From NCBI RefSeq assembly GCF_001612945.1, contig NZ_BDBK01000017.1, positions 186,001 through 250,000 of the forward strand: 64,000 nucleotides of DNA. The letters are read 5' to 3'. The translations under genes were made by a program, and so were the position numbers. The DNA is from Nocardia inohanensis NBRC 100128 (lineage in GTDB: Bacteria; Actinomycetota; Actinomycetes; Mycobacteriales; Mycobacteriaceae). The notes beneath the pieces are model-generated. The model was not told the origin of the DNA and did not search any database. It saw nothing but the letters and a program-made list of their open reading frames with translations. Each line of letters starts with the position of its first letter. The first letter of the stretch is position 1. Of the stretch, positions 7,592 through 16,009 are shown piece by piece.

Positions 7592-8836
7592 GTGAAACGT
7601 CCACTGCGCGGCGCGCTTTCCTCCATGGCGTTGCTCACCGGCCTGGTCCTGACGGTATCGTCCTGCGGGTTCGGAGGGAACAAAACGGACGACTCGGACC
7701 CGAACCATCTGACCTTCCTGGCGCCCGTCTACAGCGACGGCACCAAGGGGGCGTGGGACTCGATCATCGCCGACTTCCAGCAGGCGAATCCGGATGTCCA
7801 CGTGGAATTGCAGATGGAGTCCTGGGATTCGATCAATGAGGTGGTGCGGACGAAACTCCAGTCCAAATCCACCACGCCGGACATCCTGAACATCGACGCC
7901 TACTCCACTTTCGCCACCGACGGACAGCTGTACCCGGCCACCGAGATCGTGGACGCCGCGGTCATCTCCGATATCCAGCCGGGGTTCGCGCGCAATGCCT
8001 CCATCAACGGAACCCAGTGGGCGCTACCGCTTTTCGCCTCCACCCGCACGCTGTATTACAACACCGAGCTCTTCGCCAAGGCCGGTATCGCGAGCGCGCC
8101 CAAGACCTGGGCCGAGCTGACCGACGACGCCAAGAAGATCCAGGCGCTCGGCGGCGGGGTCTCCGGGTACGGGCTGCCGCTCGGCAGCGAGGAGGCCCAG
8201 GGCGAGACCTCCATCTGGACCTTCGGCGCGGGCGGCAACTGGTCCGAGGGCGATAAGGTCACCGTGGACACGCCGTCGAACCTGGAGGGCGTGAAGGCCA
8301 TGAAGACGCTCGCCGAATCCGGTGCGACGCAGGCCAATCCGGGCGCCACCAACCGCGCCGATGTGATCAATGCCTTCATCCAGGGCAAGATCGGCATGAT
8401 CGAGGGCCTGCCGCCGACCATCAGCCAGATCGCGACCAAGAACCCGAGCCTGAAGTACGCGACCGCGCCGACGCCGACCAAGACCGGTGAGGCGGTGACG
8501 CTGGGCGTGGCCGATCACCTGATGTCGTTCAAGAAGGACGGGGCCAAGGCCGCCGCCGTCAAGAAGTTCCTCACCTACTTCTACTCGGCCCCCGTGTACT
8601 CGAAATTCGTCTCCGGCGAACACTTCATCGCGGTCACCGACAGCGGGGCCAAGGCGCTCGCCGACGATCCGGTGACCAAGGCCTTCGCGGCGACCCTGCC
8701 GGTGGCCAAGTTCTACCCCAGCAACAACCCGAAATGGGGTGCGGTGCAGGGCGCGATCAAACAGCAGATGGGCACCATCGCGCAGGGCAGTGATCCGGCC
8801 TCGGTGCTCTCGAAGATCCAGCAGGCGGCGAATTGA
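7592..8836 (+). CDS. ABC sugar transporter, substrate-binding lipoprotein
   Basis: A 414-residue extracellular solute-binding protein of family 1. The N-terminus is a lipoprotein signal peptide: KRPLRG, a hydrophobic stretch, then the lipobox VSSC with the lipidated Cys near residue 25. The mature part has IIADFQQANPDVHVELQME and WALPLFASTRTLYYNTELFA, typical of maltose/oligosaccharide-type binding proteins. It captures the sugar outside the membrane for the two permeases that follow. The GTG at 7592 is preceded by AAAGG. The next gene starts with a TTG that overlaps its stop. Specificity cannot be read from the sequence; context suggests GalNAc or a GalNAc-containing glycan. Confidence 0.9.
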   Translation: MKRPLRGALSSMALLTGLVLTVSSCGFGGNKTDDSDPNHLTFLAPVYSDGTKGAWDSIIADFQQANPDVHVELQMESWDSINEVVRTKLQSKSTTPDILNIDAYSTFATDGQLYPATEIVDAAVISDIQPGFARNASINGTQWALPLFASTRTLYYNTELFAKAGIASAPKTWAELTDDAKKIQALGGGVSGYGLPLGSEEAQGETSIWTFGAGGNWSEGDKVTVDTPSNLEGVKAMKTLAESGATQANPGATNRADVINAFIQGKIGMIEGLPPTISQIATKNPSLKYATAPTPTKTGEAVTLGVADHLMSFKKDGAKAAAVKKFLTYFYSAPVYSKFVSGEHFIAVTDSGAKALADDPVTKAFAATLPVAKFYPSNNPKWGAVQGAIKQQMGTIAQGSDPASVLSKIQQAAN

Positions 8837-9729
8837 GCAGTGGCCGGGGCCGATTCGCGGCAACGCTGCGCGCGCTGCCGTGGATCGGCCCGGTGCTGGT
8901 GCTCATCGCGGGGGTGGTGGCCTTCCCCGCCGGATACATGGCGTGGACCTCCACCCGTGACCTGAACGCGTACGGGCAGGATCGCGGATCGGCCGGATTC
9001 GACAACTTCCGAAGGCTTTTCGACATCGAGGAGCTGGGCAGCGTGCTGGCGCACACCCTCGTCTGGGTGGTCGCGGTGGTGGTCATCACGCTGGTGCTGT
9101 CGGCCGGGCTGGCGCAGTTCCTGAACAAAGATTTTCCGGGCCGCACGGCGGTGCGGCTGGCCATTCTGGTGCCGTGGGCGGCCTCGGTGGTGATGACCAC
9201 CGGCATCTTCGCCTACATGCTGGATCCGGATGTGGGCATCGCGAACCGCTTCCTGGTGGATACCGGATTGCTGGACAAGGGTTTCGGGTTCACCAAACAA
9301 CCCGGCCCGGCGTTCGTGGTGGCTATCGGCGTGGCGATGTTCGTCTCCATCCCGTTCACCACCTACACGATTCTGGCCGGGCTGCAATCGATTCCGGGCG
9401 ATATCGACGAGGCGGGCCGGGTGGACGGGGCGGGGGCCTGGCAGCGGTATCGCTATCTCACCCTGCCGCAGCTGCGCCCGGCCATGGCGGTGGCCACGGT
9501 CATCAACATCATCAACGCCTTCAACTCGCTGCCCATCCTGCAAGTGCTGACCGGCAGCATCGCCGGCTTCTCCGCGGACACCACAACCACCTTGACCTTC
9601 AAGCTGATTCGGCAGAACCAGCAGGTCGACACCGCGGCGGCGATGAGCGTACTGAACTTCGTGCTGATCATGACGATCATCGCGATCTATGTGCGGGTGA
9701 TCCGCCCGGCGGGGGAGGAGACGCGATGA
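8833..9729 (+). CDS. ABC sugar transporter permease (MalF type)
   Basis: A 298-residue membrane protein with about six transmembrane helices, the first near residues 18-38. YLTLPQLRPAMAVATVINII near residue 205 follows DEAGRVDGAGAWQRYRYLTL, the EAA motif that contacts the ATPase. It is the first permease of the carbohydrate importer. The TTG start overlaps the stop of the binding-protein gene, and its own stop overlaps the next ATG (ATGA), so the three genes are coupled. Confidence 0.92.
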   Translation: MSSGRGRFAATLRALPWIGPVLVLIAGVVAFPAGYMAWTSTRDLNAYGQDRGSAGFDNFRRLFDIEELGSVLAHTLVWVVAVVVITLVLSAGLAQFLNKDFPGRTAVRLAILVPWAASVVMTTGIFAYMLDPDVGIANRFLVDTGLLDKGFGFTKQPGPAFVVAIGVAMFVSIPFTTYTILAGLQSIPGDIDEAGRVDGAGAWQRYRYLTLPQLRPAMAVATVINIINAFNSLPILQVLTGSIAGFSADTTTTLTFKLIRQNQQVDTAAAMSVLNFVLIMTIIAIYVRVIRPAGEETR

Positions 9730-10550
9730 TCCGGCGGCGCTGGGGATTGACGGCGATCGGCGCGCTGCTGGCGGCGCTGTTCCTGCTGCCGTACCTGGTG
9801 ATGGTGTTCGGCTCGCTGAAACCGCGCTCGGAGATCCTGCGCATTCCGCCGACGTATCTGCCCCAGGAATGGCGCCCGGACAATTACGTGAAGGTGTGGA
9901 GCGCCAACGAGACTCCGCTGCCGTTCAACCTGATCAGCACGCTGGTCATCTCGATCGCGGCGACGCTGCTGGTGCTGGCGGTGGCCGTCCCGGCCGCGTA
10001 TTACACCGCGCGGCGGCGGTTTCCGGGCAAGGCGATCTTCCTCGGCCTGGTGCTGATCACCCAGATGCTGCAACCGGTGGTGCTGGTCACCGGTTTGATC
10101 CGGGAGTTCTTCGCGCTCGGCATCAATGACACCTGGGTGGCCATGATCCTGGTCAATGCCGCGTTCAACCTCTCCTTCGCGGTGTGGATTCTGCACAGCT
10201 TCTTCGCCGGGGTGCCGGTGGAGGTCGAGGAGGCCGCGCAACTCGACGGGTTGAACCGCTGGCAGATCCTCACCCGGGTGAGCCTGCCGCTGGTGTGGCC
10301 GGGCATCGTCACCGCCACCGTGTTCGCGTTCGTGTCCTGCTGGAACGAATTCGCCGCCAGCCTGGTCATCCTCACCACACCGGAGAATCAGCCGCTGTCG
10401 GTGGCGCTGACCAAGTTCTTCGGGCAGTACGACACGGCTTGGCAATATGTCTTCACCATCTCTACCGTCGGCATCGTGCCCGTTGTCATCCTCTTCGCGC
10501 TCATCGAGAAGCGCCTGGTCGCCGGCCTCACCGCCGGCAGTGTCAAATGA
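9726..10550 (+). CDS. ABC sugar transporter permease (MalG type)
   Basis: A 274-residue inner-membrane permease with six predicted helices. EVEEAAQLDGLNRWQILTRV near residue 170 is the EAA coupling motif, and NEFAASLVILTTPENQPLSV is typical of MalG-type permeases. It forms the channel with the preceding permease. ATGA overlaps link it to both neighbours. There is no ATP-binding subunit in this cluster or elsewhere in the window, so the importer probably uses a shared ATPase of the MsiK kind, as many actinobacterial sugar importers do. Confidence 0.92.
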   Translation: MIRRRWGLTAIGALLAALFLLPYLVMVFGSLKPRSEILRIPPTYLPQEWRPDNYVKVWSANETPLPFNLISTLVISIAATLLVLAVAVPAAYYTARRRFPGKAIFLGLVLITQMLQPVVLVTGLIREFFALGINDTWVAMILVNAAFNLSFAVWILHSFFAGVPVEVEEAAQLDGLNRWQILTRVSLPLVWPGIVTATVFAFVSCWNEFAASLVILTTPENQPLSVALTKFFGQYDTAWQYVFTISTVGIVPVVILFALIEKRLVAGLTAGSVK

Positions 10551-11332
10551 CCGCACCCGCCGATCGGTCCCAGCGCTGGAATCGGCTGCTGGAACTGCTC
10601 GCCGAAGGGGGACGGCTGTCGGTGGAGGAGGCCGCCGAACGCCTCGCCGTCTCTCCGGCCACCATCCGCCGTGACTTCACCGCGCTGGCCGATCAGCAAT
10701 TGGCGACGCGCACGCACGGCGGGATCGTGGCCACCGCCGTCGCCTACGATCTGCCCGCGCGGTATCGGGGCGCGGGCGGGGAAGCCAAGCAGCGGGTCGC
10801 CGAATTCGCGGCCGGGCTGGTGCGCCGGGCCGAAGTGGTGGGGCTCAACGGCGGCACCACCACCACGGCCGTGGCCCGCGCGCTGGCCGGACGCCCCGAT
10901 CTGACCGGCCCCGACGAACTCACCATCGTCACCAACGCGCTGAACATCGCGGGCGAAATGGTGCTGCGCCCGCATCTGCGCACCATCTGCCTGGGCGGGA
11001 TGGCGCGCCGCGAATCCTATGAACTGCACGGCCCGCTCGCCGAGCTGGCGCTGGCCGAATTGCGTTTGGACACCGTGATTCTCGGCGTCGGAGCCATCTC
11101 CGCGACGGCCGGAGCCCAATGCCGCCACCTCGACGAAGCCGGGGTCAACGCCGAGATGGTGCGCCGCGCCGACCGGGTGATCGCGGTGGCCACCGCCGAC
11201 AAACTCGACCGCACGCTGCTGGCCCGCATCTGCCCAATCGAGGCCATTGACACTCTGGTCATGGACGCCGCCGCCGATCCGGTCGCCGCCGCCGCCATCC
11301 GGGAAGCCGGGGTCGAGGTCCACCTCGTCTGA
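10547..11332 (+). CDS. DeoR-family transcriptional regulator of the amino-sugar locus
   Basis: A 261-residue DeoR/GlpR-type repressor. The N-terminal helix-turn-helix reads LSVEEAAERLAVSPATIRRD (about 24-43), followed by the sensor domain with NGGTTTTAVARAL (about 103-115), TNALNIAGEM and a C-terminal ATADKLDR loop, which bind a phosphorylated sugar. Such proteins repress catabolic operons until the sugar phosphate, here likely tagatose- or galactosamine-phosphate, releases them. The ATGA overlap with the permease puts it in the import operon, so it would also control its own synthesis. The CGAGCA repeats at 7489-7504 are the suggested target. Confidence 0.9.
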   Translation: MTAPADRSQRWNRLLELLAEGGRLSVEEAAERLAVSPATIRRDFTALADQQLATRTHGGIVATAVAYDLPARYRGAGGEAKQRVAEFAAGLVRRAEVVGLNGGTTTTAVARALAGRPDLTGPDELTIVTNALNIAGEMVLRPHLRTICLGGMARRESYELHGPLAELALAELRLDTVILGVGAISATAGAQCRHLDEAGVNAEMVRRADRVIAVATADKLDRTLLARICPIEAIDTLVMDAAADPVAAAAIREAGVEVHLV

Positions 11333-11386
11333 TTCGCCGGCCCGGGCGGCTACCGTGGATGCGGACCGTCGAGAAAGGGGCTGCAC

Positions 11387-12412
11387 GTGCGGGAACTTCA
11401 AGTTGCGGTGGTTGGTTTCGGGCTGGCCGGGTCGGTGTTCCACGCGCCGCTGATCGCCGCCGAACCGCGGATGCGGGTGGCGGGCGTGGTCACCGGGTCG
11501 GCCGAGCGCGCCGCTCAGGCCCGGCGGGAACATCCGGGCGTGCGGGTGCTGGGCGCCGCCGACGAACTGTTCGCGGCCGCAGCCGATTTCGATCTGGCGG
11601 TGATCGCCACCCCGAACCGCACCCACGCGCCGCTGGCCGTCCGGGCCTTGGAGAGCGGCCTGCCCGTGGTGGTGGACAAGCCGTTCGCGGTGACGGTCGC
11701 CGAGGCCGAGCAGGTGCTCGCGACCGCCGAACGCACCGGCCTGGCGCTCTCGGTTTTCCAGAACCGGCGCTGGGACAACGACTTCCGCACCATCCAGGCG
11801 CTGCTGGCCGCTGGGCGGCTGGGCGAGGTGCGCCGCTTCGAATCCCGTTTCGAACGCTGGCGTCCGGTCACCAAGGGCGGCTGGCGTGAAACCGGCTCCG
11901 CCGAGGACGGCGCGGGCATCCTCTACGACCTCGGCAGCCATCTCGTGGACCAGGCGCTCACGCTCTTCGGTCCGGTCACCGAGGTCTACCGCGAACGCGA
12001 TCGCCGCCGCCCCGGCATCCGGACCGACGACGACGCCTTTCTCGCCCTCACCCACGCCTCCGGCGTTCGCTCCCACCTGTGGATGAGTGCCGTTGCGCCG
12101 CAACTGGGCCCGCGTTTCCGGGTGCTCGGTTCGGAGAACGCCTATGTCAGCTACGGCCTCGACCCGCAGGAAGCGGACCTGCGCGCCGGACGCCGACCCG
12201 ACGACGGAAAGCCCTGGGGCGTCGTGGAATCCGATCGCTGGGGCCGATTCGGCACCCCGGACGACACCCACCCGATCCCCACCGAGCCGGGCGACTATCC
12301 GGCCTTCTACCGGGCCATGGCCGAAACCCTCGACCACGGCGCCCCGGTCCCGGTCGATCCCCGCGATGCCCTCGAAACGCTGAAGATCCTGGAAAGCGCG
12401 CTGCGCGACTGA
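11387..12412 (+). CDS. Gfo/Idh/MocA-family NAD(P)-dependent oxidoreductase
   Basis: A 341-residue protein. VAVVGFGLAGSVFHAPLIAA near residue 5 is the Rossmann dinucleotide loop, and VVVDKPFAVTVAEAEQVLAT (about 92-111) contains the conserved DKP/EKP element with the catalytic Lys. LYDLGSHLVDQALTLFGPV holds the catalytic-region His. Family members oxidise or reduce hydroxyls of sugars and inositols. It lies 54 bp after the DeoR gene in the same direction, with GAAAGGGG before the GTG, so it may be part of the sugar locus, for example acting on a related sugar. The substrate is unknown. Confidence 0.88.
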   Translation: MRELQVAVVGFGLAGSVFHAPLIAAEPRMRVAGVVTGSAERAAQARREHPGVRVLGAADELFAAAADFDLAVIATPNRTHAPLAVRALESGLPVVVDKPFAVTVAEAEQVLATAERTGLALSVFQNRRWDNDFRTIQALLAAGRLGEVRRFESRFERWRPVTKGGWRETGSAEDGAGILYDLGSHLVDQALTLFGPVTEVYRERDRRRPGIRTDDDAFLALTHASGVRSHLWMSAVAPQLGPRFRVLGSENAYVSYGLDPQEADLRAGRRPDDGKPWGVVESDRWGRFGTPDDTHPIPTEPGDYPAFYRAMAETLDHGAPVPVDPRDALETLKILESALRD

Positions 12413-12415
12413 GAA

Positions 12416-13402
12416 TCAGTTGATCCGGAAGCGATTGCGGTACTCGGTGGGGGTGGTGTCCAGGGTCCGGCGGAAGGCGCGGGTCAGCGTGTCGGTGGTA
12501 TTGAAACCGCAGGCGGTGGCGATGCGTTCGAGAGTGTGGTCGGTCGTCTCCAGCTGATTGCGCGCCACCTCCACCCGGGCCGATTCGAGGTAGGCGGCGG
12601 GGGTCGTGCCCAGCTCGGTCTTGAAGATGCGGGTGAGCTGACGGTCGCTGACGTGTGCGTGCGCCGCCAGATCGGCGACGGTGATCGGCTCGGCCAGATG
12701 CCCGGTGATGTACTGGCGCAAGGCTTCTACGCGGCGGGTGGTGGAGACCGGCTCCAGATTGACGCTGAACTGGTTCTGGCCGCTGGGGCGTTTGAGGTAC
12801 ATGACGAGCTGGCGCGCCACCCGCAAGGCGGCCTCCTCGCCGAAGTCGTCGGCCACCAGCGCGAGCGAAAGATCCAGGCAGGCGGTCAATCCCGCGCCCG
12901 TCCAGACGCCCTGATCACGGATGAAGATGGGGTCGGCATCGACCTGGATCGCCGGATGATCGGCGGCCAGCTGCTGTGCGGTGGACCAGTGCGTGGTGGC
13001 GCGCTTGCCGTCCAGCAGCCCGGCATCGGCGAGAATATGCGCCCCCACGCACACCGACGCCACCCGGCGGGTATGGGCGGCAAGGCGTTTCACCCGATCC
13101 ACCACGACCGGATCACTGATCGCCCGGACTCGCCGGTCGCTGTCCACCTCGACCGCGCCCGGCACCAGCAGGGTGTCGATGGCGCGCCCGGAGATCTCCT
13201 CGAAGGTCACATCGGGCAGCACCCGCACTCCGGCGGCCGTGGTCACCGGGTCCAGGGTTTCGGCGGCCAGCACCACCCGGTACCCGGTCGGCTCGTCCAT
13301 CTCGCGCTGCAAGAGCGCGAACACCTCGGGCGGTCCGGTCACATCCAGCAGGTCGACGCGGTCGAACAGCACCACGACGATCAGCCGTTCCAGTGCGCCC
13401 AC
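12416..13402 (-). CDS. GlxA-family AraC regulator with DJ-1/PfpI domain
   Basis: A 328-residue regulator with two domains. The N-terminal DJ-1/PfpI-like amidotransferase fold begins RLIVVVLFDRVDLLDVTGPP and contains RVASVCVGAHILADAGLLDG, the nucleophile-elbow region with Cys. The C-terminal AraC helix-turn-helix pair spans about residues 225-325 (VADLAAHAHVSDRQLTRIFK and LERIATACGFNTTDTLTRAF). The GTG at 13402 is preferred over the frame start at 13516, because GGAGAG lies 6 bases before it. It is divergent from an isochorismatase-family gene, an arrangement in which GlxA-type regulators normally control the hydrolase. The DJ-1 domain probably senses a ligand. Confidence 0.88.
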   Translation of the reverse strand: MGALERLIVVVLFDRVDLLDVTGPPEVFALLQREMDEPTGYRVVLAAETLDPVTTAAGVRVLPDVTFEEISGRAIDTLLVPGAVEVDSDRRVRAISDPVVVDRVKRLAAHTRRVASVCVGAHILADAGLLDGKRATTHWSTAQQLAADHPAIQVDADPIFIRDQGVWTGAGLTACLDLSLALVADDFGEEAALRVARQLVMYLKRPSGQNQFSVNLEPVSTTRRVEALRQYITGHLAEPITVADLAAHAHVSDRQLTRIFKTELGTTPAAYLESARVEVARNQLETTDHTLERIATACGFNTTDTLTRAFRRTLDTTPTEYRNRFRIN

Positions 13403-13532
13403 ACTGCTCTCCGTTCGATCACGCGATGTCGGTATCTGCATGTTGCATGACATTGCCGACATATGCGAATCGCCCATAGCGTCGTAGCCGAGCCACCACA
13501 CGGTGGCCGAGCACATTCGAGAAGGGCTTCAC
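13403..13532. promoter_or_regulatory. Divergent promoter between GlxA-type regulator and isochorismatase gene
   Basis: This 130-bp gap is locally AT-richer around 13436-13470 and shows an imperfect dyad, roughly TGTTGCATGACATTGCCGAC, that could be an AraC-type site. No clear -35/-10 pair was identified. It probably carries both promoters. Confidence 0.3.
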
Positions 13533-14120
13533 ATGGCAACCACCCTGCGCGATCTCAACGGCTTCGACCGGAGTCCGGCCACGCTCGCCGATTCGACGCT
13601 GATCCTGGTCGACTATCAGAACACCTACACGCGCGGCGTCATGGAGCTCACCGGCTGGGAGCCCGCCCTCGCAGCCGCCGCGCAGTTGCTGGAGCGGGCG
13701 CGCAAGGCGGGCGCGCGGATCGTTCACGTGGTCAATGACGGCGGCGTCGGCACGCCCTACGACATCACCGCCGAGATCGGGCAGATCCATCCCGCCGTCG
13801 CGCCGATCGCGGGTGAACCCGTGGTGGTGAAGACCGTGCCCAACGGCTTCGTCGACACCGAACTCGGCGAACTCGTCGATGCCGCGGGCAACAAGCAGGT
13901 CGTCATCGCGGGCTTCATGACCCACATGTGCGTGACCTTCACGACCGAAGGCGCGTTCCTGCGCGGCAATCTGCCCACCGTCGTCGCCGACGCCTGCGCC
14001 ACCCGCCCGCTGGTTACCGCGGTCGCCGAGGTCTCCGCCGAGCAGCTGCACAACTCCGCACTCGCCACCATCGGCGACCTCTACGGCGTGGTCGTCCCCT
14101 CGGCCGCCGCGCTCGGCTAA
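13533..14120 (+). CDS. Isochorismatase-family cysteine hydrolase
   Basis: A 195-residue protein. DSTLILVDYQNTYTRGVMEL carries the catalytic Asp, VVVKTVPNGFVDTELGELVD the catalytic Lys region, and VVIAGFMTHMCVTFTTEGAF the nucleophilic Cys (THMC, about residue 130). All three members of the Asp-Lys-Cys triad are present. Relatives include isochorismatase, nicotinamidase and N-carbamoylsarcosine amidase; the exact reaction is not predictable. ATG 13533 is chosen over an upstream in-frame start because GAGAAGGG precedes it. It is controlled, by position, by the divergent GlxA-type regulator. The TAA overlaps by 4 bp the 3' end of the convergent TerD gene. Confidence 0.88.
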   Translation: MATTLRDLNGFDRSPATLADSTLILVDYQNTYTRGVMELTGWEPALAAAAQLLERARKAGARIVHVVNDGGVGTPYDITAEIGQIHPAVAPIAGEPVVVKTVPNGFVDTELGELVDAAGNKQVVIAGFMTHMCVTFTTEGAFLRGNLPTVVADACATRPLVTAVAEVSAEQLHNSALATIGDLYGVVVPSAAALG

Positions 14121-15520
14121 CCGAGCAGACCGCCCAGCATGCCGCCGCTCTGCCCGGCCTCCTGACCGCCGCCGGTGCCGCCGATCAACCCGCCCGGCGG
14201 CAGCTCGGACGGCTGCACGATGACGAACCCGCGCCCGGAGAACGACAGCGTCAGGCCCTCCCCGGTGGAGCGGCCGATGAGCCGGCTGAAGCCGAAGGAG
14301 TCGTTGCGCTTGATGCCGGTCTGCAAACTGGACGACCAGGCCACGGCCGCTTGCGGATCCGCGTAGGTGGGCTGGTCCACATTGAGCACCACGGGCGAAC
14401 CGTGCGTGGTGATGGCGATCCGCCCGCGCCCGGTGAACACGCAGTTGAACAGGCCGGCATTGCTGGCGTAACCGGCTGCGCCCTGCACCCTTTGGATGTT
14501 GTAGGACAGGCTGGTGTCGAAGGCGAGGACGTTCGCGCCGTTGATGGTCAGGCCGTCGGATCCGTCGAGATCCACCGTGTGGACATCGGCGGCCGCATTG
14601 GCGAGGAACAGATCGCCGTGACCGGAGACGCGCATGAGGGGTACGCCCTCGCCGGTCAGCCGCTGCTGGATGGCCCGGCCGATACCGCCGGAGCCGAGCG
14701 CCTTGAACTCCAGATTGCCCTGATAGGCGACCATCGATCCGGCCCGGGCCAGGGTTTCGCCGTTGACGGCGACGCGAATCATCTTGCCGCCCTGCTTCTG
14801 AATGCCGGGACCGTTGACCTCGGCGTGGCTGGGGTTGAACAGGTCGCTCTGCATCGGCGGCATTCCTTGCTGGGCTGGGGGCGACGGGACCGGGGGCGGC
14901 GGTGAGTACTGCTGCGGCTGGAATTGCGGCGGCGGCGCGTACTGCTGCCGCGGTGGCTGATTCGACGGGGGAAGCGGTGCCGCCGGGCGGGGCGGCGGTG
15001 CGGGCTGCGGGGCCGGCTCGGGTTCGTCGTCGATATTGACGCCGAAGGCCGCGGCGATCCCCGCCAAGCCGTCGTCGTAGCCCTGCCCGACCGCGCGCAC
15101 CTTCCAGCCGTCACCGCGCCGGTAGATCTCCACGCACACCACGCCCGATTCGGTGGTGAGCCCGGTCATCTCGAAATTCAGTGTGCCCGAATCGGATCCG
15201 ATGGTGGCCAGCAACGATCCGGCGGCCGCGAAGGTGCGCGGTCCACTGCCGTCGAGGCTGGCGGTGATGGCGACCTTGTCCACATCCGCGGGGAGCGCGG
15301 AGGTCTGCACATCCACCATGTCCCCGGCACCGCGCCCGTGCCGGTACACCACACCGGGGCCGACCGGCTGGTTGAAGAACACGAAGTCGGCGTCCGATCG
15401 CACCCGCCCGTTCGCCCCGAGTAGCAGCGCCGACACATCCACCCCGGCGGTCGAGCGCACCGTCACCGTCATCCGGTCCCCGGGCGCGGGCCGATTCTCA
15501 CCGCGGGCCAGCCCCGTCAC
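14117..15520 (-). CDS. TerD-AIM24 fusion protein with proline-rich linker
   Basis: A 467-residue three-part protein. Residues about 15-175 form a TerD (tellurite-resistance/stress) domain, with VDVSALLLGANGRVRSDADF and the FNQP element, then VCVEIYRRGDGWKVRAVGQG. Residues about 176-225 are a Pro/Gln-rich linker. Residues about 235-467 form an AIM24-type beta-helix domain (VNGETLARAGSMVAYQGNLE). The C-terminus is glycine-rich. TerD domains bind calcium and belong to stress-response membranes complexes; AIM24 domains are of unknown molecular role. It lies alone, convergent with the isochorismatase gene with a 4-bp overlap. The GTG start at 15520 is the first in frame; no strong ribosome-binding site was seen. 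Confidence 0.85.
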   Translation of the reverse strand: MTGLARGENRPAPGDRMTVTVRSTAGVDVSALLLGANGRVRSDADFVFFNQPVGPGVVYRHGRGAGDMVDVQTSALPADVDKVAITASLDGSGPRTFAAAGSLLATIGSDSGTLNFEMTGLTTESGVVCVEIYRRGDGWKVRAVGQGYDDGLAGIAAAFGVNIDDEPEPAPQPAPPPRPAAPLPPSNQPPRQQYAPPPQFQPQQYSPPPPVPSPPAQQGMPPMQSDLFNPSHAEVNGPGIQKQGGKMIRVAVNGETLARAGSMVAYQGNLEFKALGSGGIGRAIQQRLTGEGVPLMRVSGHGDLFLANAAADVHTVDLDGSDGLTINGANVLAFDTSLSYNIQRVQGAAGYASNAGLFNCVFTGRGRIAITTHGSPVVLNVDQPTYADPQAAVAWSSSLQTGIKRNDSFGFSRLIGRSTGEGLTLSFSGRGFVIVQPSELPPGGLIGGTGGGQEAGQSGGMLGGLLG

Positions 15521-15607
15521 CGCGCACCGCCCCGTCTCGACTGCTGTTGCACGCCCTCCAGTCTGTCCTGTGCGCGCCGCCGGTGCCAGCAGCCCGGCGT
15601 GGCGCGG

Positions 15608-15988
15608 TCAGTCCAATGGCACTGTCGGCCCGAAGAACCCGACAATCCTGCCGATTCGCCCGTCGTCGGTGAGCTCGACCAGATCCAGCCCCTCCGGCAG
15701 CGCCGTCCCGTCCGGCTGCACCACCCGCCACGCGAACCGCCCGAGGTCGTGGTGGAAGTCGACCCGGCTGGTGCGCACCACCCGGGCCCCGGGCCGCCGC
15801 GCGATCATGGTCTCGATATGCGCCAGCAGCTCTTCCGGGCCGACGGTCTGGATCCGCGGATCGGTGTAGGTGGCATCGACATCCCACACCTCGCCGAGGA
15901 GTTTGCGCCGCCGCGCCGGATCGGGATCACTCCACGCCCGGCAGTAGGTGTCGATCAGCCGCTCGAGGGTGGTATCGAATTCGCCCAT
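15608..15988 (-). CDS. NTF2-like / SnoaL-fold protein
   Basis: A 126-residue protein starting MGEFDTTLERLIDTYCRAWS. The helix-helix start followed by VWDVDATYTDPRIQTVGPEE and VDFHHDLGRFAWRVVQPDGT fits the NTF2-like (SnoaL) cone fold used by small isomerases, hydrolases and ligand-binding proteins. No catalytic set can be assigned. It follows the L,D-transpeptidase gene by 21 bp on the same strand and could be co-transcribed with it, but a functional link is not evident. Confidence 0.75.
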   Translation of the reverse strand: MGEFDTTLERLIDTYCRAWSDPDPARRRKLLGEVWDVDATYTDPRIQTVGPEELLAHIETMIARRPGARVVRTSRVDFHHDLGRFAWRVVQPDGTALPEGLDLVELTDDGRIGRIVGFFGPTVPLD

Positions 15989-16009
15989 GCCGCATCCTTT
16001 TCGCCGTCC

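Noticed and set aside
10388..12337. A 649-codon minus-strand frame across the DeoR and oxidoreductase genes
   Set aside because: It overlaps two well-supported plus-strand genes and its sequence has no recognisable motif.
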